From assembly GCA_900468065.1 (NCBI GenBank), contig UBTA01000008.1, positions 22,770 to 86,769 on the forward strand: 64,000 bases of DNA, in the 5' to 3' direction. This DNA is from Hyphomicrobiales bacterium (GTDB taxonomy: Bacteria > Pseudomonadota > Alphaproteobacteria > Rhizobiales > Rhizobiaceae). Each line of letters starts with the position of its first letter. Position 1 is the stretch's first letter. Of the stretch, positions 6,811 to 16,451 are shown piece by piece. A program made the translations under genes and the position numbers. Below the pieces are notes generated by a model. That model did not search any database and was not told where the DNA came from. It saw nothing but the letters and a program-made list of their open reading frames with translations.

Positions 6811-9459
6811 ATGCGGACAGATACGGGCGAGATCATTCATCTGGAAGACTACCGGCCGACGGATTTCGTTCTTGAGAGGGTGGACCTCACCTTCGAACTC
6901 GATCCGACTGAAACCAAGGTCGAAGCCCGATTGATCTTCCACCGGCGCGAAGGTGTCAGCGCAGATGCGCCGCTGATCCTCGACGGCGACGAACTGAAGA
7001 TGACGGGCCTGCTGCTCGACCAGGAAGAAATTCCGGCCGCGAATTACGATGCAGCGGAACACACGCTGACGATTCGCAACCTGCCGGCAACGGCACCCTT
7101 TGAAGTGACGATCACCACCGAGATCAATCCCGAGGCCAACACCACGCTGATGGGCCTCTATCGCACCAGCAATGTCTATTGCACGCAGTGCGAGGCCGAG
7201 GGCTTCCGCCGCATCACCTATTTCCCGGACCGTCCGGATGTACTCGCCGTCTACACGGTCAACATCATCGCCGACAAGGCGACCGCACCGCTGCTGCTCT
7301 CCAACGGCAACTATCTCGGCGGCGCCGGCATGGGCGACGGCCGGCATTTTGCTGCCTGGTACGATCCGCATCCGAAGCCGAGCTATCTCTTCGCGTTGGT
7401 CGCCGGTGATCTCGGCGTTGTCGAAGACACGTTCACCACCATGTCCGGCCGCGAGGTCGCGCTGAAAATCTATGTCGAGCATGGCAAGGAGCTGCGCGCC
7501 GCCTACGCCATGGATGCGCTGAAGCGCTCGATGACCTGGGACGAGGAACGGTTTGGCCGCGAATACGATCTGGATATTTTCATGATCGTCGCCGTGTCCG
7601 ACTTCAACATGGGCGCCATGGAGAACAAGGGGCTGAACGTCTTCAACGACAAGTACGTTCTTGCCGACCCGGAAACCGCGACCGATGCCGACTACGCCAA
7701 TATCGAGGCCATCATCGCGCATGAATATTTCCACAACTGGACCGGAAACCGCATCACCTGCCGCGACTGGTTCCAGCTCTGCCTGAAGGAAGGCCTGACG
7801 GTCTACCGCGACCATGAGTTTTCCGCCGACCAGCGCTCGCGCACCGTCAAGCGCATCGCCGAAGTCCGGCATCTGAAAGCCGAGCAATTCCCGGAGGATG
7901 CCGGTCCGCTGGCGCATCCGGTCCGCCCGACAAAATTCCGCGAGATCAATAATTTCTATACGACCACCGTCTATGAAAAGGGCTCTGAAGTTACCCGGAT
8001 GATCGCCACGCTGCTCGGCGCCGACCTCTTCAAGCAGGGCATGGATCTCTATTTCGACCGCCATGACGGACAGGCTGTGACGATCGAGGATTTCGTCGCC
8101 TGCTTCGCTGAAGTCAGCAAGCGGGACTTTACCCAGTTTTCGCTCTGGTATCACCAGGCGGGTACGCCGCTGGTCAGTGCCTCGACGGCCTATGACGCCG
8201 GGAAGCAGACATTGACGCTGTCGCTCGAGCAGATGGTGCCGCCAACGCCCGGCCAGAGCGCCAAGGAGCCGATGTATATTCCACTGCGCATCGGCCTTCT
8301 GCTGGAGGATGGTTCAGAGGCCGCTGTCACCACCGTGACCGGCGCCGAGATGACCGGCGACGTGCTGCATCTCGTCGAGCGCACGCAGACTGTCGTCTTT
8401 AGCGGCATCGTCTCGCGCCCGGTCCTGTCCTTGAACCGCGGCTTCTCGACGCCGATCAACCTGCATTTCGAGCAGACGGCCGCCGATCGTGCGCACATCG
8501 CCAAGCATGAGAGCGACCTGTTTGCCCGCTGGCAGGCCCTGAACGATCTCGCGTTGCCCAATCTTGTCGCCGCCGCTGCCAGCGCGACGGCAGGCGAGCC
8601 CGTGCAATGCGACACATCCCTGATCGACGCCCTGCTTGCGGCAGCCGCTGACGGCGAGCTTGAGCCTGCGTTCAGAGCCCAGGCCCTGGCGCTGCCCAGC
8701 GAAGCCGATATCGCCCGCGAAATCGGTGGCAATAACGACCCTGACGCTATCCATGCGGGGCGTCAGCAGATCATGGTGGCGATCGCCAAAGCGGGACAGG
8801 CCATTTTCGAAAAGCTGGCCGACGAGATGGTAGTCACCGGTCCGTTCAGCCCGGATGCCGCCAGCGCCGGACGCCGGGCGCTGCGCAACACCGCCCTCTC
8901 CTATCTCGTCTATGCGGAAAACGACCCCGCCCGGGCCGTGGATGCGTTCAAATCCGCCAACAACATGACGGACCTCAGCCAGGCGCTGACAATTCTGGCA
9001 CACCGGTTTCCGGACACGGCCGAAACGGCGGATGCGCTTGCGTCCTTCAAGACGCGCTTTGCCGGCAATGCGCTGGTGATAGACAAGTGGTTCACCATCC
9101 AGGCGACCATTCCGGGCGCTGCAGCCCTTGCCCGCGTCACGGCCCTGATGGCCGATCCGCTGTTCAATGGCTCCAATCCGAACCGGGTGCGCGCGCTCGT
9201 CGGCACGTTCGCCTTTTCGAACCCAACCGGTTTCAACCGCGCCGACGGCGAAGGTTACCGGTTCCTGGCACGCCAGATTCTCAACATCGATCCGCGCAAT
9301 CCGCAGCTGGCTGCGCGTATTCTCACCTCGATGCGATCCTGGCGCTCACTGGAAACCGGCCGTGCCGAACAGGCCCGGAACGCGCTGCGCGAAATCGCCG
9401 CAGCACCCAAGCTATCCGCCGATGTCAGCGACATCGTCGAGCGCATGCTCAAAGGATAG
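6811..9459 (+). CDS. pepN: Aminopeptidase N (M1 metallopeptidase)
   Basis: ATG at 6811 gives 882 residues, close to the usual length of bacterial PepN (about 870-885), and starts with the family-like MRTDTGEIIHLEDYRPTDF. The substrate-anchoring GAMEN is at about residue 268. The zinc site is HEYFH (His304 and His308) with the third ligand Glu327 in KEGLTVYRD, and the following H-E-F and Tyr region is intact. The enzyme removes N-terminal residues from peptides in the cytosol. An in-frame ATG further upstream would add 44 residues of unlikely composition, so it was rejected. A strong terminator follows 21 bases after the stop, so the gene is probably monocistronic. Confidence 0.95.
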   Translation: MRTDTGEIIHLEDYRPTDFVLERVDLTFELDPTETKVEARLIFHRREGVSADAPLILDGDELKMTGLLLDQEEIPAANYDAAEHTLTIRNLPATAPFEVTITTEINPEANTTLMGLYRTSNVYCTQCEAEGFRRITYFPDRPDVLAVYTVNIIADKATAPLLLSNGNYLGGAGMGDGRHFAAWYDPHPKPSYLFALVAGDLGVVEDTFTTMSGREVALKIYVEHGKELRAAYAMDALKRSMTWDEERFGREYDLDIFMIVAVSDFNMGAMENKGLNVFNDKYVLADPETATDADYANIEAIIAHEYFHNWTGNRITCRDWFQLCLKEGLTVYRDHEFSADQRSRTVKRIAEVRHLKAEQFPEDAGPLAHPVRPTKFREINNFYTTTVYEKGSEVTRMIATLLGADLFKQGMDLYFDRHDGQAVTIEDFVACFAEVSKRDFTQFSLWYHQAGTPLVSASTAYDAGKQTLTLSLEQMVPPTPGQSAKEPMYIPLRIGLLLEDGSEAAVTTVTGAEMTGDVLHLVERTQTVVFSGIVSRPVLSLNRGFSTPINLHFEQTAADRAHIAKHESDLFARWQALNDLALPNLVAAAASATAGEPVQCDTSLIDALLAAAADGELEPAFRAQALALPSEADIAREIGGNNDPDAIHAGRQQIMVAIAKAGQAIFEKLADEMVVTGPFSPDAASAGRRALRNTALSYLVYAENDPARAVDAFKSANNMTDLSQALTILAHRFPDTAETADALASFKTRFAGNALVIDKWFTIQATIPGAAALARVTALMADPLFNGSNPNRVRALVGTFAFSNPTGFNRADGEGYRFLARQILNIDPRNPQLAARILTSMRSWRSLETGRAEQARNALREIAAAPKLSADVSDIVERMLKG

Positions 9460-9480
9460 AGACATTCACCGGACCTGACG

Positions 9481-9505
9481 AAAACCCCGCAGCTGCGGGG
9501 TTTTT
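9481..9505 (+). terminator. Rho-independent terminator after pepN
   Basis: A perfect palindrome, AAAACCCCGCAGCTGCGGGG followed by TTTTT, forms an 8-12 base-pair stem ending in a T-run 21 bases after the pepN stop. Confidence 0.9.
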
Positions 9506-9560
9506 CGTTTCTATCGACGTGAAAACGCCAATAGTGCAATTTTCCCATGACGATAAATGG

Positions 9561-9575
9561 TTAATGAAGTTTTAC
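9561..9575 (+). promoter_or_regulatory. CtrA-like site upstream of the PleC-type kinase
   Basis: TTAATGAAGTTTTAC matches the alphaproteobacterial CtrA consensus TTAA-N7-TTAA at seven of eight fixed bases. It lies about 90 bases upstream of the kinase start, in an AT-rich pocket. Single sites of this kind occur by chance, so the support is positional only. Confidence 0.35.
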
Positions 9576-9663
9576 TTTTCCCTCTGGACAAGGCGAATCA
9601 CAATTGATTCATTGGGGCAGGTTCGAGCGAGCGGCGCTTCGAATCACATGAGGGTTTACAGAT

Positions 9664-12003
9664 TTGACGAAGATGGCGGAAGCGCAGCGGGGACGCGCAG
9701 CCGGTGAGCGGTTGCGTCCCAAATTTCCAGGCTTTTCAAGGCTGGAACGGGACGTTATCCAGCACGCACGGATTTTTACCGAGCCGGCAGTACGCCGTCT
9801 TGCGGGTGCTGAGCCGTTGCTCAAGCGCTCGATCCCGATCCTGATCACCGCGTTTCTTCTCGTCGTTGCCATTTCCCGCATCAGCGGCATCATGGTCGAG
9901 TATGCGCGCATGGAGGCAAGCTCGCGCCAAGTCACCGTCCTTGCTGCAGCGACCGCCAGTGCAGCACTTCAGGAAAACGGCGTCGCCCTGTTCGACAAGG
10001 CACAGAAATGGGATGTCGAGCAGCGGCTGAACGCCGTCCTCTCCCCCGACATGCTTGAACCGGGCGCCTTCGTGCTCACGGTGCGCAATGACGGCCGGAT
10101 TTTCGCAAGCTCTCCAGATGGTGCCGTCTATACCGGGCGCACGCTCAATGCCGTGGCGCCGGAAGTTGCAGCCTTCCAGTATTTCGGCGAACGTTCCACC
10201 GTGATGAAGACCTTCATTGGCGGCACGGAACATATCGTCGCGTTGATGCAGGTTCCCGGCGGCGCTGGAACGCTGCTTGTGGCCACGCCTCTGGCCGGCA
10301 TCCAAAAGCTATGGCGGGACGAGGTTTCGCTGAACGTCACCCTGTTCGCCGGGATCTCGGCGATCCTGCTGATCGTACTTTATGCCTATTACATCCAGGC
10401 CAAGCGCGCCCGTGACGCCGATCAGATCTTTGCGGAATCCAACCTGCGCGTCGAAACCGCCTTGTCGCGCGGACGCTGCGGCCTTTGGGATTTCGACATG
10501 CCGAACCGCCGGCTTTTCTGGTCGCGCTCGATGTACGAGATGCTTGGCATGCCGCCGCAGAGCAACGTGCTGTCGTTCGGTGATGCCGCGCGGCTGATGC
10601 ACCCGGATGACGGCAGCATCTACAAGGTCGCCCGCACCATCGCTAAGGGTGACGCGCGCCAGATCGACCAGATTTTCCGGATGCGCCATGCCGATGGCCA
10701 CTATGTCTGGATGCGCGCACGTGCGCAGGTCATCCGTACCGCCTCCGGCCGTGTGCACCTGATCGGCATCGCCATGGATGTCACCGAGCAGCACCGCCTT
10801 GCCCAGCGCTATGCCGAAGCCGACCAGCGGTTGGCAGACGCCATCGAATGTACGTCCGAGGCCTTCGTGCTCTGGGACAAGAACGACCGGCTGGTGATGT
10901 GCAACACCCACTATCAGCAGGCCTATAAGCTGCCCGACCGGGTGCTGGTTGCCGGCACGGAACGCTCGGTGGTCAATGCTGCCGCCGCCCGCCCGATCAT
11001 CGAACGGCGCATCGCCGACCCCGACCGGTCCAACCAGTCGCAGACATCAGAGGTACAACTGTCGGATCAGCGCTGGCTGCAGATCAACGATCGGCGGACC
11101 CGCGACGGTGGCCTGGTATCCGTCGGCACCGACATCACGCTTTTGAAGCGGCATCAGGTGCGCCTGCGTGAATCCGAGCGCCGCCTGATGGCAACCATCG
11201 GCGACCTCTCGACGTCGCGCATCACGCTGGAGCGCCAGAAGGCAGAGCTCTCCGTCGCCAACTCCAATTACCAGGCTGAAAAGGAACGCGCGGAAGCGGC
11301 CAACCGGGCCAAATCCGAATTCCTCGCCAACATGTCGCACGAATTGCGCACACCGCTGAATGCCATTCTCGGCTTCTCGGAAATCCTGCAGAACCAGATG
11401 TTCGGACCGCTGGGTTCGGAAAAATACGACGAATATTCGCACGACATCCATGACAGCGGCAAACATCTGCTCAACGTCATCAACGACATCCTCGACATGT
11501 CGAAGATCGAGGCCGGCCAGATGAAGCTCAACCGGGAAACCATCGATCTCGCGCCGCTGATCATGGAAACCCTGCGCTTCACCACGATCCCGGCGCAACA
11601 GAAGAACATCTGCGTCGATCAGCAGATTTCGTCCGGCTTGACGATCACTGCCGATCGCCGCGCCATGAAACAGGTGCTGCTCAACCTGTTGTCGAACGCC
11701 GTCAAATTCACCAATGAGGGTGGCAAGATTTCGCTGCGTGCCCGCAAGGTTGCCGGTGCGGTGACGTTGACCATTGCCGATACCGGCATCGGCATCCCGC
11801 GTCTTGCACTGGACAAGATCGGCCAGCCTTTCGAACAGGTCCAAAGCCAATATGCCAAGAGCAAGGGCGGCTCCGGCCTGGGTCTTGCCATCTCCCGGTC
11901 GCTGACCAACCTGCATGGCGGCGCGATGAAGATCCATTCTCAGGAAAATGTCGGCACGATCATTTCCCTGCGCATACCCGATACGTCACCACGCGTACTA
12001 TAG
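9664..12003 (+). CDS. pleC: PAS-domain sensor histidine kinase, PleC/PdhS type
   Basis: The product has about 779 residues. Two membrane helices (about residues 58-77 and 222-242) flank a periplasmic sensor region. PAS-like domains follow (about 265-390 and 395-500), then a short coiled segment and the kinase core. The core shows His at about residue 559 in SHELRTPLNAILGFSEI, the N-box LLSNAVKFTNEGG, G1 DTGIGIP and G2 GGSGLGLAISR. The phrase FGPLGSEKYDEYSHDIHDSG after the His is typical of the PleC/DivJ/PdhS group, which controls DivK and, through it, CtrA and asymmetric division. I chose TTG 9664 because AGGG lies 9 bases upstream; ATG 9673 is the alternative. No receiver domain is fused. 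Which PdhS paralogue it is cannot be settled here. Confidence 0.8.
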   Translation: MTKMAEAQRGRAAGERLRPKFPGFSRLERDVIQHARIFTEPAVRRLAGAEPLLKRSIPILITAFLLVVAISRISGIMVEYARMEASSRQVTVLAAATASAALQENGVALFDKAQKWDVEQRLNAVLSPDMLEPGAFVLTVRNDGRIFASSPDGAVYTGRTLNAVAPEVAAFQYFGERSTVMKTFIGGTEHIVALMQVPGGAGTLLVATPLAGIQKLWRDEVSLNVTLFAGISAILLIVLYAYYIQAKRARDADQIFAESNLRVETALSRGRCGLWDFDMPNRRLFWSRSMYEMLGMPPQSNVLSFGDAARLMHPDDGSIYKVARTIAKGDARQIDQIFRMRHADGHYVWMRARAQVIRTASGRVHLIGIAMDVTEQHRLAQRYAEADQRLADAIECTSEAFVLWDKNDRLVMCNTHYQQAYKLPDRVLVAGTERSVVNAAAARPIIERRIADPDRSNQSQTSEVQLSDQRWLQINDRRTRDGGLVSVGTDITLLKRHQVRLRESERRLMATIGDLSTSRITLERQKAELSVANSNYQAEKERAEAANRAKSEFLANMSHELRTPLNAILGFSEILQNQMFGPLGSEKYDEYSHDIHDSGKHLLNVINDILDMSKIEAGQMKLNRETIDLAPLIMETLRFTTIPAQQKNICVDQQISSGLTITADRRAMKQVLLNLLSNAVKFTNEGGKISLRARKVAGAVTLTIADTGIGIPRLALDKIGQPFEQVQSQYAKSKGGSGLGLAISRSLTNLHGGAMKIHSQENVGTIISLRIPDTSPRVL

Positions 12004-12004
12004 G

Positions 12005-12025
12005 AGGCCAGGGCCAATCTGGCCT
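12005..12025. terminator. Hairpin between convergent kinase and glnE
   Basis: AGGCCAG at 12005-12011 pairs with CTGGCCT at 12019-12025 around a 7-base loop, between two convergent stop codons. No T-run is present, so its role as a bidirectional terminator is a guess. Confidence 0.35.
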
Positions 12026-12041
12026 GAGCCCATCGCCCATC

Positions 12042-14996
12042 TCAGGGCTTGACGGTCGCTTGAAATATCCGGCGCACAGCCTTCGACAGCCGCCGGATAT
12101 CAGCCTCAAGCACCTTGATGTCCGGCGCATCGCCTGCCCGGCACAAAAGCTCGACCAGTCCAGCCGGCGCATCCTTCAACTCCAGATCGCCCTCGATGCA
12201 CAATCGGACGATCTGCGAGAGGTCGGTAAACAGCGTCAGCGCCTCCTGCACGGTATCGAGATCGGCCGGGGCGATCAAAGCCGGTCCAAGCAGCCGCAAG
12301 ACATCGACCGTCGATGTGCCGCTCGGCGGAGGGGCGACACCCCGCGCTGGCGCGATCAGGGCAAGATATTGCGCGATGAACTCTATATCGACCAGCCCGC
12401 CGGGGATAAGCTTGAAATCCCATACATCACTTGGCGGCTTTTCCTTGTCGATCAGCCCGCGCATCTCGGCGACATCCGCCGTCACCTTCGCAACATCGCG
12501 GCTCTGGCCGAGCACTTCGCGGAAAATCATATCGACCTGCGCGATCAGGCTTTCCTCGCCGCAGAGCGCGCGGGCACGCGTCAGCGCCATGTGCTCCCAG
12601 GTCCAAGCTTCCTCGCGCTGATATTTTGCAAAGGCATTGATCCGGGTGGCGACAGGCCCCTTGTTGCCGGAAGGGCGTAGCCGCATGTCGACCTCGTAGA
12701 GCACGCCCTCGGCTGTTGGTGCCGAGAGCGCCGCGATCAGCCGCTGCGTGACACGGGTGAAATATCGGATGGAATCGAGCGGCTTTGCGCCGTCGGATTC
12801 TCCTCCGTCATCATCATAGTCGTACAGCAGGATGATATCGACATCGGACCCGGCAGTCAGTTCGTGGCTACCCAGCTTGCCCATACCGATGACGGCCACT
12901 CGCCCGCCGGGGAATTTCCCATGCGCGGTCTCCACCTCGCGCAGCACCGCGTCCAGCGCGGCGGTGATGATCAGGTCGGCCAGATCGGTAAACGCATGCC
13001 CCGCCTGCACGCCGGTGATGACGCCGGTCAACAGCCTGATCCCGATCAGGAATCGCTGCTCGGATGCGATGATCCGCAACCGGTCAAGAATCTCCTCATA
13101 ATGCCGGGCTGTTGCCAGAAAGCCTTTGATCCGCTCCGCCAGATAGTCGCGCGTCGGCAATTCGGCGAGAAGCCGGGGATCGAGCATTCCGTCGAACACG
13201 TGCGGCTTGCTGGCAATGATATCAGCCAGCCGCGGAGCGGACGACATGATGTTGACGATAAGGGAAAGCAGTCCGGGATTGTTCCCAAGTAGGGAGAACA
13301 GCTGGATGCCGGCTGGCAAGCCTGCGATGAACTGGTCGAAGCGCAGCAATGCCTCGTCGGCGCGCTTGTTCTGGCCAAATACACGCAGAAGTTCCGGCGT
13401 CAGCTCCGTCAACCGCTCCCGCGCCTCCACCGACTGTGTCGCCCGGTAGCGGCCGTAGTGCCAGGTCCGGATCGTGCGGGACACATCCTGCGGCCGCTCG
13501 AACCCAAGCTTCTTCAGTGTCTCCAGCGTATCCGGATCGTCTGCCTGCCCGGTAAAAACTAGATTTCCGGTTTCGCTCGAGAGCTTTGCCTCCTGCTCGA
13601 ACAGCTGGGCATAACGCCGCTCCACCGTCTTCAGCACACGCGACAATTCTGAGGAAAACGCCGGAACATCGGCAGAGCCCATCATGTAGGCGATGCGTTT
13701 CAGTTCAGCGTCTGTGGTCGGCAGAACATGCGTCTGCTCATCGCGCACCATCTGCACCCTGTGCTCGACATCGCGCAGGAACCAGTAGGCGGACACCAGT
13801 TCCTCGGCCGTTTCCGCATCGATCCAGTTGGCCCGCGCCAAGCCTTGCAGCATGGGTTCGGTGGCGCGCAATCGGAGCTCTTGCATCCGTCCGCCGGCGA
13901 TCAGCTGCTGGGTCTGGACGAAGAACTCGATCTCCCGGATGCCACCGCGGCCAAGCTTGATATTGTGGCCCTTGACCGCGATCTCGCCATGGCCCTTGTG
14001 GGCATGGATTTGCCGCTTGATCGAGTGGATATCGGCAATCGCCGCGTAATCGAGATATTTGCGGAACATGAACGGGGTGAGTTCGCGCAGGAAAGCCTCG
14101 CCTGCCTTGATATCGCCCGCCACCGGACGCGCCTTGATGAACGCCGCCCTCTCCCAGTTCTGGCCCCGGCTTTCGTAATAGAGCATCGCCGCTTCGACCG
14201 GGATGGCAAGCGGCGTAGCACCGGGATCGGGCCGCAGGCGCAGGTCGGTGCGGAAGACATAGCCATCACCGCTGCGCTCCTGCAGGATGCGGATCAGCCG
14301 GCGCAGCAACCGCGCAAACGTCTCCGGCGCGTCGTCCGGGACCGTGATCAGTGGAGCGTGCGGCTCATAAAACACCACCAGATCGATATCCGAGGAATAA
14401 TTCAGCTCGAAGGCGCCGAGCTTGCCCATGCCGAGAACAACGACGCCCGACTTTTCGCTCGGATATGCGACATCGACGACATTCAGCTTGCCTGCGTCAT
14501 GTGCGCTCAAAAGCAGATGGTCGATGGCAGCAGATACCGCAGCGCCGGCGAAATCGCTCAGCCACCGCGTCGTCTCACGCGCATCAAAAAGACGGGAAAC
14601 ATCGGCAAGGGCGATGGCAAAAGCGATATCGCGCTTGGCTTGCCGCAGGCGCGTCATGATCTCGGCATCGGTTAGCGGCTTGCCCGCATCAGCGCTTTTC
14701 CACGCGTCCCGGGCTCTGTCGACACAGGCTTGCAGATAGGGGATCAAAGGGCGGCCAAGCGCCTGAACGAGGACCTGCGGATGGGAAACAGCCGTATCGC
14801 GCAGATACGGCGAGAGCGACAACGCCGCGACGACAAAATCCTTGAGTGGCGTTTCCAAGGCCAACAGATCGGCGATGTCCGGATGGCTCTTTGCGATATC
14901 CTTGAGGCTGGAGAGGACGGACTTGGCGTCCGTCTGGCTCATTGGCCGCAGCGCACATGTGCCGATATCCGATAAACGCCGCGTATCCACTTGCAT
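12042..14996 (-). CDS. glnE: Bifunctional glutamine synthetase adenylyltransferase/deadenylase
   Basis: The 984-residue product carries the two nucleotidyltransferase domains of GlnE. The N-terminal one shows GMGKLGAFELNYSSDIDLVV near residue 190, and the C-terminal one shows GMGKLGSHELTAGSDVDIIL near residue 700. Both keep the G-K-L-G and SD(I/V)D metal-binding signatures. The enzyme adds AMP to, and removes it from, glutamine synthetase in response to PII, tuning nitrogen assimilation in the cytosol. The length fits the family (about 950-990). It is last in the minus-strand series degP, response regulator, kinase, glnE, and starts 45 bases after the kinase stop, so it may be co-transcribed with them. 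Confidence 0.95.
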   Translation of the reverse strand: MQVDTRRLSDIGTCALRPMSQTDAKSVLSSLKDIAKSHPDIADLLALETPLKDFVVAALSLSPYLRDTAVSHPQVLVQALGRPLIPYLQACVDRARDAWKSADAGKPLTDAEIMTRLRQAKRDIAFAIALADVSRLFDARETTRWLSDFAGAAVSAAIDHLLLSAHDAGKLNVVDVAYPSEKSGVVVLGMGKLGAFELNYSSDIDLVVFYEPHAPLITVPDDAPETFARLLRRLIRILQERSGDGYVFRTDLRLRPDPGATPLAIPVEAAMLYYESRGQNWERAAFIKARPVAGDIKAGEAFLRELTPFMFRKYLDYAAIADIHSIKRQIHAHKGHGEIAVKGHNIKLGRGGIREIEFFVQTQQLIAGGRMQELRLRATEPMLQGLARANWIDAETAEELVSAYWFLRDVEHRVQMVRDEQTHVLPTTDAELKRIAYMMGSADVPAFSSELSRVLKTVERRYAQLFEQEAKLSSETGNLVFTGQADDPDTLETLKKLGFERPQDVSRTIRTWHYGRYRATQSVEARERLTELTPELLRVFGQNKRADEALLRFDQFIAGLPAGIQLFSLLGNNPGLLSLIVNIMSSAPRLADIIASKPHVFDGMLDPRLLAELPTRDYLAERIKGFLATARHYEEILDRLRIIASEQRFLIGIRLLTGVITGVQAGHAFTDLADLIITAALDAVLREVETAHGKFPGGRVAVIGMGKLGSHELTAGSDVDIILLYDYDDDGGESDGAKPLDSIRYFTRVTQRLIAALSAPTAEGVLYEVDMRLRPSGNKGPVATRINAFAKYQREEAWTWEHMALTRARALCGEESLIAQVDMIFREVLGQSRDVAKVTADVAEMRGLIDKEKPPSDVWDFKLIPGGLVDIEFIAQYLALIAPARGVAPPPSGTSTVDVLRLLGPALIAPADLDTVQEALTLFTDLSQIVRLCIEGDLELKDAPAGLVELLCRAGDAPDIKVLEADIRRLSKAVRRIFQATVKP

Positions 14997-15041
14997 ATTG
15001 GTCTCTCCCAGCCGCTCCCGATTTCGGCTGCCCTATGCCTA

Positions 15042-16451
15042 TCAGCCGGAGCGCACTGGGAAAACCATGCTGGCGGTCAAACCACGATTGTTTTCAACGT
15101 CTGGAACCGTATCGCTCAATTCGAGAGAACCCTGATGCATCTCCATCACCGCCTCGACAAGCGAAAGGCCAAGCCCTGTTCCCGGCTTGCTGCGGCTTTC
15201 GTCCAGCCGCACGAAACGCTCCACCACGTCCTCCCGCTTGTCGGCTGGCACGCCGGGGCCATGATCCGCTACGGACAGCACGATCGCGCCATCCCGCCTG
15301 GCGAGGCTGACCTTGATCAGCGGATTTTCACCGCCGTCGGAATATTTGATGGCATTGTCGATCAGATTGCCGAGTGCCTGCCCGATCAATTCCCGATTAC
15401 CGGAAATGTGAATATCGGCAGGCACATCGGCCTCCAGTTTCAACGCCTGCTCGTCGGCCACCGGCTCATAGAGTTCAACGCAGTCGGCCACGCTTTGGGA
15501 AAGGTTGACATCGCTCATCTCCGCAGCAGCCGCACCGGCTTCGACACGGGAGATCATCAAAAGCGCATTGAACGTGCGGATCAGCTGGTCGGATTCGCCG
15601 ATGATCTCTTCCAGAGAGGCGCGGTAGCCTGAATTGGTCGCCTTGTGCGCCAGAGCCGCCTCGGCCTTGTTGCGCAACCGTGTCAGCGGCGTCTTCAGGT
15701 CGTGGGCAATATTGTCGGAAACCTGACGCAAACCCTCGTTCAGTTTTTCGATCCGTCCAAGCATGGCATTGAGCGATTCCGACAGCCGGTCGAATTCGTC
15801 GCCGGATCCGCTCATCGGCAATCGCTGCGAGAGATCACCCGCCATGATCCGCGTACTGGCGTCCGACATGCGGTCGATCCGCTTCAGCGCGTTGCGGCCG
15901 ATCGCAAACCAGATGATCAGCGCGCCAATGCCCATGATGCCGAGTGCGACCATAAGCGCCTGCCGTACCAGCACACGAAACTTCTCGGGCTCCTGCAGGT
16001 CGCGGCCCACCAGAATGCGCAGGCCGTTGTCGAGCACCAGCACATGCGCCAGTGCCACATGCTCTTCCTTGCGGCTTTCGTCGGTATAGCGCTGATAGCG
16101 GAATGCTTCGCCTGTCCAGCCTTCCTTATCCAGAAGCCCGGGCTGCAACGAAGCAACATTGCCTGCCAGGATCTCGCCGGTCGGCCCTGCGATGACGTAG
16201 AGATTGGCACCCGGTTGCCGCGCCCGCCGCTCCAGTGTTCGCAGCAATCCGTTAACGCCGCCGCGACTGTAGATCTGCTCGATCTGCGATACTTCCGCCG
16301 CTACCGAATCCTTCGTTTGCTGTTCCAGCAGCCGCTGCGACATGGCCGTGACATAGAAGACCAGAAAGGCGGCACACAAGGAAAAGAGCAGGAGATAAAG
16401 CGCTGACAAGCGAACGGCCGTGGTGCGGAAGAGGACGCTCAACCTGTTCAT
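15042..16451 (-). CDS. Sensor histidine kinase with HAMP domain
   Basis: The 469-residue membrane kinase has a helix at about residues 9-33, a periplasmic region of about 125 residues, and a second helix at about 162-184. A HAMP linker follows, then the HisKA His near residue 247 (NIAHDLKTPLTRLRNKA), an N-box (LGNLIDNAIKYS), G1 (DHGPGVP) and G2 (GTGLGLSLVEAV). Its ATG overlaps the stop of the preceding regulator gene by four bases, so the two form a cognate pair. Placement directly after degP and before glnE suggests an envelope or metal-stress signal, but the stimulus cannot be read from the sequence. Confidence 0.9.
   Translation of the reverse strand: MNRLSVLFRTTAVRLSALYLLLFSLCAAFLVFYVTAMSQRLLEQQTKDSVAAEVSQIEQIYSRGGVNGLLRTLERRARQPGANLYVIAGPTGEILAGNVASLQPGLLDKEGWTGEAFRYQRYTDESRKEEHVALAHVLVLDNGLRILVGRDLQEPEKFRVLVRQALMVALGIMGIGALIIWFAIGRNALKRIDRMSDASTRIMAGDLSQRLPMSGSGDEFDRLSESLNAMLGRIEKLNEGLRQVSDNIAHDLKTPLTRLRNKAEAALAHKATNSGYRASLEEIIGESDQLIRTFNALLMISRVEAGAAAAEMSDVNLSQSVADCVELYEPVADEQALKLEADVPADIHISGNRELIGQALGNLIDNAIKYSDGGENPLIKVSLARRDGAIVLSVADHGPGVPADKREDVVERFVRLDESRSKPGTGLGLSLVEAVMEMHQGSLELSDTVPDVENNRGLTASMVFPVRSG

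Noticed and set aside
6400..6836. Minus-strand frames in the gap before pepN
   Set aside because: No start signals, Arg/Ser-rich random composition, and the region is more likely a promoter.
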